Origin: an uncultured Clostridia bacterium
GTDB taxonomy: Bacteria > Bacillota > Clostridia > Christensenellales > UBA1242
Assembly (NCBI GenBank): GCA_934746515.1
Contig: CAKVFH010000007.1
Span: 1 to 46,854, forward strand
Direction: 5' to 3'
Length of the DNA stretch: 46,854 bases
In this document: one piece after another, positions 18,096 to 26,081 of the stretch
Position numbering within the stretch: position 1 is the first letter of the stretch
How the letters are laid out: every line of letters starts with the position of its first letter
Position numbers and translations under genes: made by a program
The notes under the pieces: generated by a model
What the model was told of the DNA's origin: nothing
What the model saw: the letters and a program-made list of their open reading frames with translations, nothing else
The model's database searches: none

Positions 18096-18746
18096 ATGAA
18101 ATCTTTAAATGTAATCCAAAAGCTATCAAAGCTTGGAAAAATCTTATCGAAAATCGTTTTCATTTTTTGCATCATTGGTGCGTGTGGATGCACCGTGAGT
18201 TTACTTAGTCTGTCAGGACTAAAATCTTCAAACCTAGTTATTGAAGGCAAAAACATCATGACATTTATTGAAGAAACATCACAAATTTCATTTCACACAC
18301 TAATTTCTGTTTGCGTATCCGGAATAATTTTTAGCGTGTGTGAAGCAATAACTGCAAAGTTTGCAGAAAACTACTTTAAAAGAGAACTTGAAGATGGCAC
18401 ACCTCTCACAGAAGGTGGTACTAAACAAATGCTAAATCTTGGGATAATTTGTGTAAGCCTTTCAATTGGTGCAATAATATTATCATCAATCACAGAAACA
18501 ATTTTTGCATCAATTTGGAACGACATACAACCACTTGAATATAGTGGATTCAGTGCACTTTCAATTGGCGTAATGTTTATCGTCATGTCATTCGTTTGCA
18601 AGTATGGCTCAGAAATTAAAAACCAAAATTTAACCGAAACTACAACACAACAAACTAGCGAAATAGCACCAAAACTTGAAAATGCAAAACCAAGCACAAC
18701 CGAAACAGATTCTAACTTGCAAAATGGCAAAACTAATAACAAATAA
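18096..18746 (+). CDS. Four-helix membrane protein, DUF2975-like
   Basis: The 216-residue product has helices at about 15-40, 68-92, 118-140 and 155-175. Between helices 2 and 3 lies FAENYFKRELEDGTPLTEGGTKQMLNLG, which resembles the DUF2975 pattern (a Phe-rich amphipathic stretch, then G-x-P-x(2)-x-G before the next helix). The last 40 residues are a Thr/Asn/Gln-rich cytoplasmic tail. ATG 18096 follows GGGAGAAACT; an upstream ATG at 18084 contains that ribosome site and is rejected. The function is unknown. It is followed after 17 bp by yfcE in the same transcript. Confidence 0.65.
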   Translation: MKSLNVIQKLSKLGKILSKIVFIFCIIGACGCTVSLLSLSGLKSSNLVIEGKNIMTFIEETSQISFHTLISVCVSGIIFSVCEAITAKFAENYFKRELEDGTPLTEGGTKQMLNLGIICVSLSIGAIILSSITETIFASIWNDIQPLEYSGFSALSIGVMFIVMSFVCKYGSEIKNQNLTETTTQQTSEIAPKLENAKPSTTETDSNLQNGKTNNK

Positions 18747-18763
18747 AATTTAAGGAAAAACAG

Positions 18764-19303
18764 ATGAAATATTTATTGGTATCAGACATTCACGGCTCTT
18801 TGTTTTACACAAAAAAACTTGAAGAAATCATAGCAAAAGAACAGCCAGATAAAATTATTTTTCTTGGCGACCTTTATTATCATGGCCCAAGAAACCCACT
18901 TCCAAAGGAATATAATCCAATGGAAGTTTGCAAAATATTTAATAGCATGAAAGATAAACTGATTGCAATCAAGGGAAACTGCGACGCGGAAGTTGATGAA
19001 ATGATTTCCGAATTTAAGTTCAAAAATTCTTATTGTTTTAACTTCGCCGGCAAAAAAATCTTTGTGTCTCATGGACATCACTACAACATTGATTCTTTTC
19101 CAAAAACCAATTTTGATGTCATGATTTATGGGCACTTTCACACAGGTTTCATCAAAAAATTTAATGGCAAAATTTTTGCAAATCCTGGTTCACTTTCCCT
19201 TCCAAAAAATGGAACCGCCCACAGTTATCTCACTCTTGAAAATGACATGATATTTTTAAAAGACGAAAACGGATCAATAATTGATAAACTAAATTTGCAA
19301 TAA
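18764..19303 (+). CDS. yfcE: YfcE/MJ0936-type metallophosphodiesterase
   Basis: A 179-residue cytosolic phosphoesterase with two metal ions. All family motifs are visible: SDIHGS (9-12 region), GDLYYHGP, GNCD, SHGHHY and YGHFHTG. Substrates of relatives are generic phosphodiesters in vitro; the physiological one is unknown. The start follows AAGGAAAAACAG. It is second in an operon with the upstream membrane protein and ends at a strong terminator. Confidence 0.92.
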   Translation: MKYLLVSDIHGSLFYTKKLEEIIAKEQPDKIIFLGDLYYHGPRNPLPKEYNPMEVCKIFNSMKDKLIAIKGNCDAEVDEMISEFKFKNSYCFNFAGKKIFVSHGHHYNIDSFPKTNFDVMIYGHFHTGFIKKFNGKIFANPGSLSLPKNGTAHSYLTLENDMIFLKDENGSIIDKLNLQ

Positions 19304-19330
19304 GCAAAAATCAAATATAAAACAAATTCC

Positions 19331-19362
19331 CCTGCATAAAAATTATAATGCAGGTTTTTTAA
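19331..19362 (+). terminator. Intrinsic terminator of yfcE
   Basis: CCTGCAT/ATGCAGG stem with a 10-nt loop, followed by TTTTTT. Confidence 0.85.
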
Positions 19363-19451
19363 TTTTTAGTTTCAAATTGTAAAAAATTCCTTAATTTTGT
19401 GTAAAATATACATTTTTCACAAATATTTTACATATTTATTTTATAGAGACA

Positions 19452-19464
19452 AAAAACGCAAAAT
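19452..19464 (+). repeat. Dispersed intergenic 13-mer AAAAACGCAAAAT, copy 2
   Basis: Exact copy, 79 bp beyond the terminator of the 19588-20547 gene, reading ATTTTGCGTTTTT in that gene's direction. It shares TGCATAAATTTC with the copy-1 tract. Confidence 0.6.
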
Positions 19465-19537
19465 TCATTTATTTTTATTGAAATTTATGCATTTTTTGCA
19501 AATTCATACAAAAACAAGTTTCTAATAAAATTCGGCA

Positions 19538-19571
19538 CAAAAAAATATCAGCCTTTAAATGGCTGATATTT
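19538..19571 (-). terminator. Intrinsic terminator of the 3-hydroxyacyl-CoA dehydrogenase gene
   Basis: A 10-bp stem AATATCAGCC/GGCTGATATT with a 7-nt loop and a T7 run on the minus strand. Confidence 0.85.
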
Positions 19572-19587
19572 TCATTTGTTTTATAAA

Positions 19588-20547
19588 TTATTTTGCATTC
19601 TTTTTGTAGTTATAAAAACCTTCACCTGCAGACACGCCAAGTTTTCCAGCATCAATATAGCTCTTTAAAACTTTAGCCATATCTTTGAAGTGATATGGTG
19701 CAAGGAAACTTGGAATTTTAACATACATTTGAACAATGTTGTAAGCTGTTGTGAGTCCAACAACATCAAAGATTCTAAATGGTCCAACTGGAGCACCAGT
19801 TCCAAGAACCCATGTTTTGTCGATTGTTTCTGGATCAGAAACTCCTGTTGCATAAAGATCAAGCGCAGAGAACAAGAATGGAACAAGCATTGAGTTTAAA
19901 ATGTAGCCAGATTTTTCTTTGTGAAGTTGAAGTGGAACCATTCTAATATCTTCAGCAAACTTAACAATTTGAGCATAAACTGTTGGATCTGTTTTTGCGT
20001 GACCCATGATTTCTGCTGTGTTGTTTTTCCAAATTTCATTTGCAAAATGGAGTGACAAATATTTTTCTGGTCTGCCAGTAACCTTTGCAAATTTTGATGG
20101 AAGAAGTGTTGAAGAGTTTGTTACAAGAATAGTTTTTTCTGGCATAAGTGGAGCAAGCTTTTTATAAAACTCATTTTTTGCTGCAACATCTTCAGCCATA
20201 GACTCGATAACAAGATCTGCGTCAGCAACTGCCTTTGCAAGGTCAAGCTCAATCTTAATACTTTTGCTTGCAACTTCAACTTTTTCCAAACATTCTTTTG
20301 CATTGAATTTTTTTGCATCAGCAATACCCCTTGCAAACAATGCAGGATTTTTGCCTTCTGGAGTATCCATCATTTTGATTGTTTCAATATATCTCTTTTT
20401 TAATGTTTCAAGCTTTGGAGTTGTTCTTCCAATTGAACCTTCACTCCTTAACCAAATTGTTACATTGAATCCTGAGTATGCTGCTTGAAATGCGATTTGA
20501 CTTCCCAAAACGCCGCCGCCAGCAATGACAACATTCTTAATTTTCAT
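19588..20547 (-). CDS. 3-hydroxyacyl-CoA dehydrogenase (3-hydroxybutyryl-CoA dehydrogenase type)
   Basis: NAD-dependent oxidation or reduction of 3-hydroxyacyl-CoA, used in butyrate-type fermentation or fatty acid turnover. The 319-residue product shows a Rossmann nucleotide site AGGGVLGSQIA (about 9-19), the acidic VIESMAED stretch, NSSTLLPS, the catalytic His in LSLHFANEIW (about 167), and a C-terminal all-helical domain with GAPVGPF and GEGFYNY. It stands alone with its own promoter and terminator. No thiolase or crotonase is adjacent, so the direction in vivo is unresolved. TTAGGGGGATT precedes the start. Confidence 0.88.
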   Translation of the reverse strand: MKIKNVVIAGGGVLGSQIAFQAAYSGFNVTIWLRSEGSIGRTTPKLETLKKRYIETIKMMDTPEGKNPALFARGIADAKKFNAKECLEKVEVASKSIKIELDLAKAVADADLVIESMAEDVAAKNEFYKKLAPLMPEKTILVTNSSTLLPSKFAKVTGRPEKYLSLHFANEIWKNNTAEIMGHAKTDPTVYAQIVKFAEDIRMVPLQLHKEKSGYILNSMLVPFLFSALDLYATGVSDPETIDKTWVLGTGAPVGPFRIFDVVGLTTAYNIVQMYVKIPSFLAPYHFKDMAKVLKSYIDAGKLGVSAGEGFYNYKKNAK

Positions 20548-20578
20548 AAATAATCCCCCTAATTTGTTTTACTCTTTT

Positions 20579-20607
20579 AGTGTAAAATATTTTATTTTTT
20601 ATGTCAA
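20579..20607 (-). promoter_or_regulatory. Promoter of the dehydrogenase gene
   Basis: Minus strand TTGACA (20602-20607), 17-bp spacer, TACACT (20579-20584). Confidence 0.65.
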
Positions 20608-20732
20608 ACAATTATAGTTTTTATTTTTTCCAATTCCCCACAAATTTTGTAAAAATAAGAAATAATAATTTTAAATAAGTAGCAATAAAGATAACTTGTA
20701 AAAAACTCAGAGCCATTAGCCACAAATCAAAA

Positions 20733-20764
20733 TAAAAATACACTCGCTTTGGGGTGTATTTTTA
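20733..20764 (-). terminator. Intrinsic terminator of the hyp operon
   Basis: An AAAATACAC/GTGTATTTT stem just after the hypA stop, T-tailed on the minus strand. Confidence 0.8.
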
Positions 20765-20774
20765 TTTTTTAAAT

Positions 20775-21122
20775 TTAGTCTTTCACCAAAATTTCTTTGA
20801 TGATTGTTTCATTGCCTTTTTTAAGATAGGTGTTTTCACTTTGACAGTTTGGGCAAACCTTGCCGTATTTAATAGTTTCATATTCACTTTTGCAATCTTC
20901 GCAAAAAGTGATTGCTTTAATGGTGTTGATTTTTAGTTCTGCTTCTTTCAAAACATCGACTTTTTTTCTTGCCCAATTCCAGCAATCTATCAAATAATCA
21001 TTCACAATTGAAGAAACTTCACCAACATCAAGGGTCACACATTGAATGCTTTTTGCGTTATTTTTCACAGCAATTTCTTCAACTTCTTTCATAATATGAA
21101 ATACAATTCCAAGTTCATGCAT
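20775..21122 (-). CDS. hypA: Nickel-insertion chaperone HypA
   Basis: A 115-residue cytosolic protein that delivers nickel to metalloenzymes, classically [NiFe] hydrogenase, with HypB. The N-terminal Met-His-Glu nickel motif is intact, and the zinc site is C74-x2-C77 and C90-x2-C93. Its ATG overlaps the preceding stop (TAATG), so it is translationally coupled to the oxidoreductase gene. It is the last gene of the hypB-hypB-oxidoreductase-hypA unit. Confidence 0.93.
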   Translation of the reverse strand: MHELGIVFHIMKEVEEIAVKNNAKSIQCVTLDVGEVSSIVNDYLIDCWNWARKKVDVLKEAELKINTIKAITFCEDCKSEYETIKYGKVCPNCQSENTYLKKGNETIIKEILVKD

Positions 21123-24016
21123 TAGTTTTTGCCTGCGCCTTTATTGAGTTTTTTCTGTTGTTTTTTGAGATTTTTCTGCTCTTTTACAAACTGTTTGTGT
21201 TTCTTTTCAGAAAGTTTTTCTTCTTTGGTTTTCTTTGAAAATAAGATTTTGCAACCACGCTTCAAAGCATAAGGCAATATGGCTTTAAACTTATCTTCAC
21301 TCTTCACCATTTTTGATGCTTCTGGATGATCACGAACCAAATGAATTGCATCAAACTCACACTTGGTTGTGCAAATTCCGCAACCAATACATTTATTTTC
21401 ATCAACTTCGCTTGCACCACAACCCAAACATCTCTTTGTTTCAATTTTAACCTGTTCTTCGGTCAATGTGTTATGCGCATCTCTAAACGATTTTTTGTAA
21501 TCAAACTTATCGCTCATGCCAGCTTCTTGTCTGCCAGCCGTGTCATAAGTTTCAATTTGCAAATTATCTTTGTCAAGCATGACAAATTCTCTGCGGTTTC
21601 TTCCAATGGTTAAACTTGCACCAGGACGAACAAATCTATGAAGAGACTCTGCAGCATTTTTGCCTGCTTCAATTGCATCAATTGCAAATTTTGGGCCAGA
21701 ATAAACATCGCCACCAACAAAAATATCTGGTTGAGCTGTTTGATAAGTCAAACCGTCAGCAACTGGATAGTTTCCATGCCAGAATTCAACCTTTTCACCA
21801 GCAAGCAAATCACCCCATTCAATAGTTTGACCGATTGCAAAAATAATTCTGTCTGCTTCAACCGTGATTGTTTCATTTTCATCATAAACAGGATTAAATC
21901 TTCCAGTTTCTTTATCAATAGTGCTTAAGCACTTTTTAAATATAATTCCTGTTACCTGATTTTTAGAGTTCACCAAAACTTCTTTTGGCCCCCAACCATT
22001 ATTAACTTGCACACCTTCTTCCAATGCTTCGTGAATCTCAAGTTTGGTTGCAGGCATGGTTTCTCTTGACTCAAGTGCAAACATTGAAACAGTTTTTGCA
22101 CCAAGTCTTGTTGCGGTTCTTGCTGAATCAATGGCAACATTTCCACCACCAACAACAATCACATTTCCTTTGAGTTTTTGGTTCTCGTTTTCAGCAATTC
22201 TATGCAAGAAATTAACAGCAGTTTCTGTGCCTTCAGCGGTGTCATTATTCACACCTGGAAGCCTTCCACCTTGACAGCCAACAGCAACATAAAACGCTTT
22301 GTAGCCCTGTTTGCGAAGCTCTTGAATTGAAACATCTTTGCCAACTTCAACACCGCACTTGATTTCAACTCCAAGTTCTCTCAAAATGTCAATTTCTGCA
22401 TCAATGATATCTTTTTCAAGTTTGTATGATGGAATGCCATAAGTCAGCATGCCGCCAGCTTTTTTGTTCTTTTCAAAAATTGTAGGTTTATAACCAATTG
22501 TTGCAAGATAATATGCACAAGACAAACCTGCAGGTCCCGCGCCGATAATTGCAATCTTGTCATCCCAATGTTTTCTTGTGTTAGACGCAATAACCACTTC
22601 AGGAACAAATCTTGTTTCAGCCTTCAAGTCTTGTTCAGCAATAAACTTTTTAACAGCATCAATTGCGACCGCTTGGTCGATTGTTCCACGAGTGCAAGCA
22701 TCTTCACATCGTCTGTTGCAGATTCTTCCGCAGACAGCTGGGAATGGATTATCTTTCTTTATAAGCTCAAGAGCTTCTTTGTATTTTCCCTGACTAGCCA
22801 TTTTTAAATAGCCTTGAACCGCAATATGTGCTGGGCAAGCAGTTTTGCAAGGAGCAGTTCCTGTTTCATAGCAATTGATTCTATTATTGTCGCGATAATC
22901 TTCATCCCATTTATCTTTACCCCAGTGCAAATGATCTGGAAGCTCGTGTTTTGGATATTTGATTTCGCCTTGTTTTGTGCAAAGTTTTTGTCCAAGTTTA
23001 ACGGCGCCTGCTGGGCAATGCTCAACACATTTTCCGCAAGCCACACATTTTGATTTGTCAACTTTAGCAGTATATGCACTTCTTGACATGTTTGGAGTGT
23101 TGAAAAGTTGCGATGTTCTTAAAGCATTGCAAATATTAACATTACAGTTGCAGATTGCGAAAATTTTATTTTCACCATCAATGTTTGTTATCTGGTGAAC
23201 AAAGCCATTCTTTTCCGCATTGCGCAAAATTTCCATGGCCTGTTCGTATGTTATGTTATGCCCTTTGCCTGTTTCTCTGCAATAGTCAGCCATGTCGCCA
23301 ATGCCAATACACCAATCATCAGGATCATCGCCGCAGCCTTCACCGAGTTTTGACCTGCCATATCTGCATGAGCAAATGCCAACACCCAAATGGCCTTCAT
23401 ATTTTTTGAGCCAGTATGAAATATGCTCAATATCCATGGTTGTGTTTTCTGTTTCAATTGCTTTTTCAACAGGAATAACATGCATACCAATGCCAGCGCC
23501 GCCTGGTGGAACCATTGGTGTAACTTTTTCAAGTGGCAAAAATGTCATTCTTTCAAAGAATATGGCAAGTTCTGGATGATCGTCAAGCTGTTTTTTTACC
23601 ATGTTTGTAAACTCTGCAGAACCAGGAACAAACATAGGAAGCACATATCTTCTTTCGCGTTTAGCACCTTCAATTGGACCATCTTTTGTATAGTTGTCAC
23701 CGTAATCATATTCCAAAATGCCAATATCGCTCATTTCTTTCAAGATTTTTTCGAGCGCTTCTGGTGAATAATTTTTATTCATTTTCAACAGCTCATCAAA
23801 AGTATAGTGCTTTCTAACTTTCATTTTAAGCGCAATATCAGCCATTTCGTCAGTAACCACACAAGCAAGTCCCCAGTATTCTGGATCATTGCTCGTGAGC
23901 CCAAACAATTTATGGTCAATGCAATCAGTAATCTTTCTTGCAAGTTTTAAAATCTTTTTTCTAGGTTTTTTATCACCCATATATTTAGGTGTAACCGCTT
24001 TGCTCATTTCCGGCAT
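21122..24016 (-). CDS. Large Fe-S/FAD oxidoreductase, GltD/NfnB-like core with extra ferredoxin domains
   Basis: 964 aa. Residues 1-300 are a poorly known domain with scattered Cys (CSC, CGDDPDDWC, CNCNVNIC). A 4Fe-4S ferredoxin motif CVACGKCVEHCP lies at about 324-335. The GltD-type N-terminal Fe-S region follows (PCKTACP at about 389-395 and CGRICNRRCEDAC at about 429-441). The FAD site GAGPAG is at about 492 and the NAD(P) site GGGNVA at about 620. Near 870-890 is CLGCG...CIGCGICTTKC, and the end is a Lys-rich tail. The protein should pass electrons between NAD(P)H and ferredoxin-like carriers; the partner is unknown. It sits between hypB and hypA, which suggests a link to a nickel enzyme, but no hydrogenase subunit lies in the window. 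GGAAGGAAAGAGT precedes the start. Confidence 0.8.
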   Translation of the reverse strand: MPEMSKAVTPKYMGDKKPRKKILKLARKITDCIDHKLFGLTSNDPEYWGLACVVTDEMADIALKMKVRKHYTFDELLKMNKNYSPEALEKILKEMSDIGILEYDYGDNYTKDGPIEGAKRERRYVLPMFVPGSAEFTNMVKKQLDDHPELAIFFERMTFLPLEKVTPMVPPGGAGIGMHVIPVEKAIETENTTMDIEHISYWLKKYEGHLGVGICSCRYGRSKLGEGCGDDPDDWCIGIGDMADYCRETGKGHNITYEQAMEILRNAEKNGFVHQITNIDGENKIFAICNCNVNICNALRTSQLFNTPNMSRSAYTAKVDKSKCVACGKCVEHCPAGAVKLGQKLCTKQGEIKYPKHELPDHLHWGKDKWDEDYRDNNRINCYETGTAPCKTACPAHIAVQGYLKMASQGKYKEALELIKKDNPFPAVCGRICNRRCEDACTRGTIDQAVAIDAVKKFIAEQDLKAETRFVPEVVIASNTRKHWDDKIAIIGAGPAGLSCAYYLATIGYKPTIFEKNKKAGGMLTYGIPSYKLEKDIIDAEIDILRELGVEIKCGVEVGKDVSIQELRKQGYKAFYVAVGCQGGRLPGVNNDTAEGTETAVNFLHRIAENENQKLKGNVIVVGGGNVAIDSARTATRLGAKTVSMFALESRETMPATKLEIHEALEEGVQVNNGWGPKEVLVNSKNQVTGIIFKKCLSTIDKETGRFNPVYDENETITVEADRIIFAIGQTIEWGDLLAGEKVEFWHGNYPVADGLTYQTAQPDIFVGGDVYSGPKFAIDAIEAGKNAAESLHRFVRPGASLTIGRNRREFVMLDKDNLQIETYDTAGRQEAGMSDKFDYKKSFRDAHNTLTEEQVKIETKRCLGCGASEVDENKCIGCGICTTKCEFDAIHLVRDHPEASKMVKSEDKFKAILPYALKRGCKILFSKKTKEEKLSEKKHKQFVKEQKNLKKQQKKLNKGAGKN

Positions 24017-24034
24017 ACTCTTTCCTTCCTTTGT

Positions 24035-24697
24035 TTATTTTTTTATAAGTTTTCTAATGTAATTTGCAAGCTCATCAATATTCTCGCCAGTTTTTGCGCT
24101 AATCGACAAGAATTCTGCTTTAGGGTTAAGTTTTAAAATTCGTTCCTTGCATTTTTCTTCATCAAAATCAAATGCTGGTTTTGTGTCAATTTTGCTAAAC
24201 ACAACAAGATCCGAAACCGAAAACATCAGTGGATATTTAAGCGGTTTATCATCGCCTTCAGGAATTGACAAAAGCATAATGTTTTTGTCTGCGCCAGTGT
24301 CAAACTCTGCTGGGCAAACCAAATTTCCGATATTTTCCAAAAATATCAAATCATAGTCTTTTATGTCTATTTGTTCCAGTGCTCGAAGTGTCATGTTTGC
24401 GTCAATATGGCACAAGCCACCATTATGGATTTGCACACACTTGACACCAGTGTTTTTTGAAACTTTTGACGCATCCAAATCGGTTTCAATATCAACATCA
24501 AAAACCGCAATTTTAAACTCGCTTTTAAGTTTGTTTATAACAGCAGATAAAAGCGTGGTTTTTCCGCTTCCAGGTGACGACATAATGTTAAGCATAACTG
24601 TGCCGTCATTTTTAAGTTTATCTCTGACTGTTTCCGCATCTCTTTGGTTGTCTGCAAAAATGTTTTCATTTACAACAATCGTTCTAACACTATCCAT
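24035..24697 (-). CDS. hypB: HypB GTPase, second copy
   Basis: A 220-residue nickel-insertion GTPase. Seen: P-loop SSPGSGKT, the metal-binding GGLCHIDANM (Cys-His), ENIGNLVCPAEFD, FSKID and a C-terminal SAKTGENI. ATG 24697 is preferred over the longer frame starting at 24775: it overlaps the upstream hypB stop by 8 bp and keeps the usual N-terminus (VNENIFADNQRDAE). No His-rich nickel-storage stretch is present. It is clearly a diverged paralogue of the neighbouring hypB rather than a recent copy. Confidence 0.9.
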   Translation of the reverse strand: MDSVRTIVVNENIFADNQRDAETVRDKLKNDGTVMLNIMSSPGSGKTTLLSAVINKLKSEFKIAVFDVDIETDLDASKVSKNTGVKCVQIHNGGLCHIDANMTLRALEQIDIKDYDLIFLENIGNLVCPAEFDTGADKNIMLLSIPEGDDKPLKYPLMFSVSDLVVFSKIDTKPAFDFDEEKCKERILKLNPKAEFLSISAKTGENIDELANYIRKLIKK

Positions 24698-25367
24698 TTG
24701 CCTGTACCTTCCAGTTTTCATACTCTTGCAAAATCCAGTCGCAAAGCTCACCCACTCCTTCACCTGTCTTTGCACTAACCAGCAATACTTTCGCTTTAGG
24801 GTTAAGTTTTTTTATCTGCGCCTTGCATTTTTCTGTGTCAAAATCAAAATAGTTCATTGTGTCTATTTTATTTATAATCACAATATCAACCATGCTGAAC
24901 ATTAGTGGATATTTAAAAGGCTTGTCATCGCCTTCAGTTACAGATAAAATCGCAATGTTTTTTTCAGCACCAGTTGCATATTCTGCAGGGCAAACCAAGT
25001 TGCCAATGTTTTCCAAAACCACAATTGAATCTGTTTCACCAAGCGCATTTATACCCTGTCTAGTCATGTCGGCATCCAAATGACACATGCCACCAGTGTG
25101 AAGCTGAACGCATTTTGCTCCGGTTTTCAAAATAGTTTTCGCATCGGTGTCGCTGTCAATATCTGCTTCCATAACAGCAAACTTTGCTTTGCTACCAATT
25201 TTTTGAATAAGTTTAACCAGCAATGTTGTTTTTCCACTGCCTGGCGAAGACATTAAGTTTATTAAAAACACGCCTTTTTCTTTAAGTTCTTTGTTTAGTT
25301 TTTCGGCGTCTTTGTCATTATCTTCTAAAATAGTCTGTTTTAGTTCAACAATTTTAATTTCTTCCAT
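24690..25367 (-). CDS. hypB: HypB GTPase, first copy
   Basis: A 225-residue nickel-insertion GTPase. P-loop SPGSGKTT is at about 41-48, followed by MEADIDSDTDA, the metal site GGMCHLDADM, ENIGNLVCPAEYA, INKIDTM and SAKTGEGV. ATG 25367 has AGGAAAATTT ahead of it; the upstream in-frame ATG at 25412 falls in the promoter. It is the first gene of the operon, with a clear promoter. Confidence 0.92.
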   Translation of the reverse strand: MEEIKIVELKQTILEDNDKDAEKLNKELKEKGVFLINLMSSPGSGKTTLLVKLIQKIGSKAKFAVMEADIDSDTDAKTILKTGAKCVQLHTGGMCHLDADMTRQGINALGETDSIVVLENIGNLVCPAEYATGAEKNIAILSVTEGDDKPFKYPLMFSMVDIVIINKIDTMNYFDFDTEKCKAQIKKLNPKAKVLLVSAKTGEGVGELCDWILQEYENWKVQANG

Positions 25368-25383
25368 AAATTTTCCTGCTTTT

Positions 25384-25412
25384 ATCTTAACAAAATTGAT
25401 TTGTTTTAGCAA
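25384..25412 (-). promoter_or_regulatory. Promoter of the hyp operon
   Basis: Minus strand TTGCTA (25407-25412), 17-bp spacer, TAAGAT (25384-25389). No NikR- or Fnr-type palindrome was evident. Confidence 0.65.
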
Positions 25413-25482
25413 CTATGCAAACGATTTTATTATCCTAATTTTAAAATTTTCAGTTTTAGATTTTTTTTCTAGCAATAAAAAG

Positions 25483-25511
25483 TTTACTATAATTTTTCAA
25501 AGTGCTAAAAT
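25483..25511 (+). promoter_or_regulatory. Promoter of ybaK
   Basis: TTTACT (25483-25488), 17-bp spacer, TAAAAT (25506-25511). The start point falls just before ATG 25522, supporting the later ATG 25534. Confidence 0.6.
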
Positions 25512-25533
25512 ATGCTTATAAATGGAGAAATTT

Positions 25534-26016
25534 ATGAAACAATCTGAAGAAAAAACCAATGTCATGAGAATTTTAGATCAACACAAAATTGAATATAAAT
25601 CTTATTGTTATTTGGGCACAAACGCGGTTTCTGGCGTGGAAGTCGCAAGCGTTTTAAACCAAGACCCAAACAGAGTTTTTAAAACTCTAGTCACTGTTGG
25701 CAAAAGTGGTGCAAATTATGTTTTCATACTTCCAGTTGCCGAAGAACTTGATTTTAAAAAATGTGCAAGCAGTGTCGGTGAAAAAAATATTGAAATGATT
25801 AAATCGAAAGATTTGCTGGGGCTCACCGGATACATACATGGTGGTTGCTCGCCAATCGGCATGAAAAAAAGATTCACAACGGTTATTCATGAAACCGCAA
25901 AGAACTATCAAACAATAATTTTTAGCGGTGGAAAAATTGGCTATCAGGTTGAAACCAGCCTTGACAGCTTGTCAAAAATTATTCCATTTAAACTCGCTGA
26001 CATAATCGAAAAATAA
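25534..26016 (+). CDS. ybaK: Cys-tRNA(Pro)/Cys-tRNA(Cys) deacylase, YbaK/EbsC
   Basis: A trans-editing factor that hydrolyses Cys-tRNA(Pro) and similar mischarged tRNAs in the cytosol. The 160-residue product shows the family run: VFKTLV, VLPV-like VFILPVAEELDFKKCA, GYIHGGCSPIG, and a closing IGYQVETSL. ATG 25534 is chosen because GGAGAAATTT, containing the earlier ATG 25522, is its ribosome site. It is a single-gene unit ending at a shared two-way terminator with gatB, in a neighbourhood of tRNA-charging genes. Confidence 0.9.
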   Translation: MKQSEEKTNVMRILDQHKIEYKSYCYLGTNAVSGVEVASVLNQDPNRVFKTLVTVGKSGANYVFILPVAEELDFKKCASSVGEKNIEMIKSKDLLGLTGYIHGGCSPIGMKKRFTTVIHETAKNYQTIIFSGGKIGYQVETSLDSLSKIIPFKLADIIEK

Positions 26017-26038
26017 CATCTTAAATTTATCAAAATAA

Positions 26039-26080
26039 AAAGATAGAAGCCGGGCAGCACTGCTCTACTTCTATCTTTTT
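26039..26080. terminator. Bidirectional intrinsic terminator between ybaK and gatB
   Basis: A 9-bp AGATAGAAG/CTTCTATCT stem flanked by A-run and T-run, serving both converging transcripts. The loop has GC-rich self-complementary GCAGCACTGCTC. Confidence 0.85.
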
Positions 26081-26081
26081 T

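Noticed and set aside
20775..25412. Complete [NiFe] hydrogenase cluster
   Set aside because: Only hypA and two hypB are present; no structural subunit or hypCDEF lies in the window.
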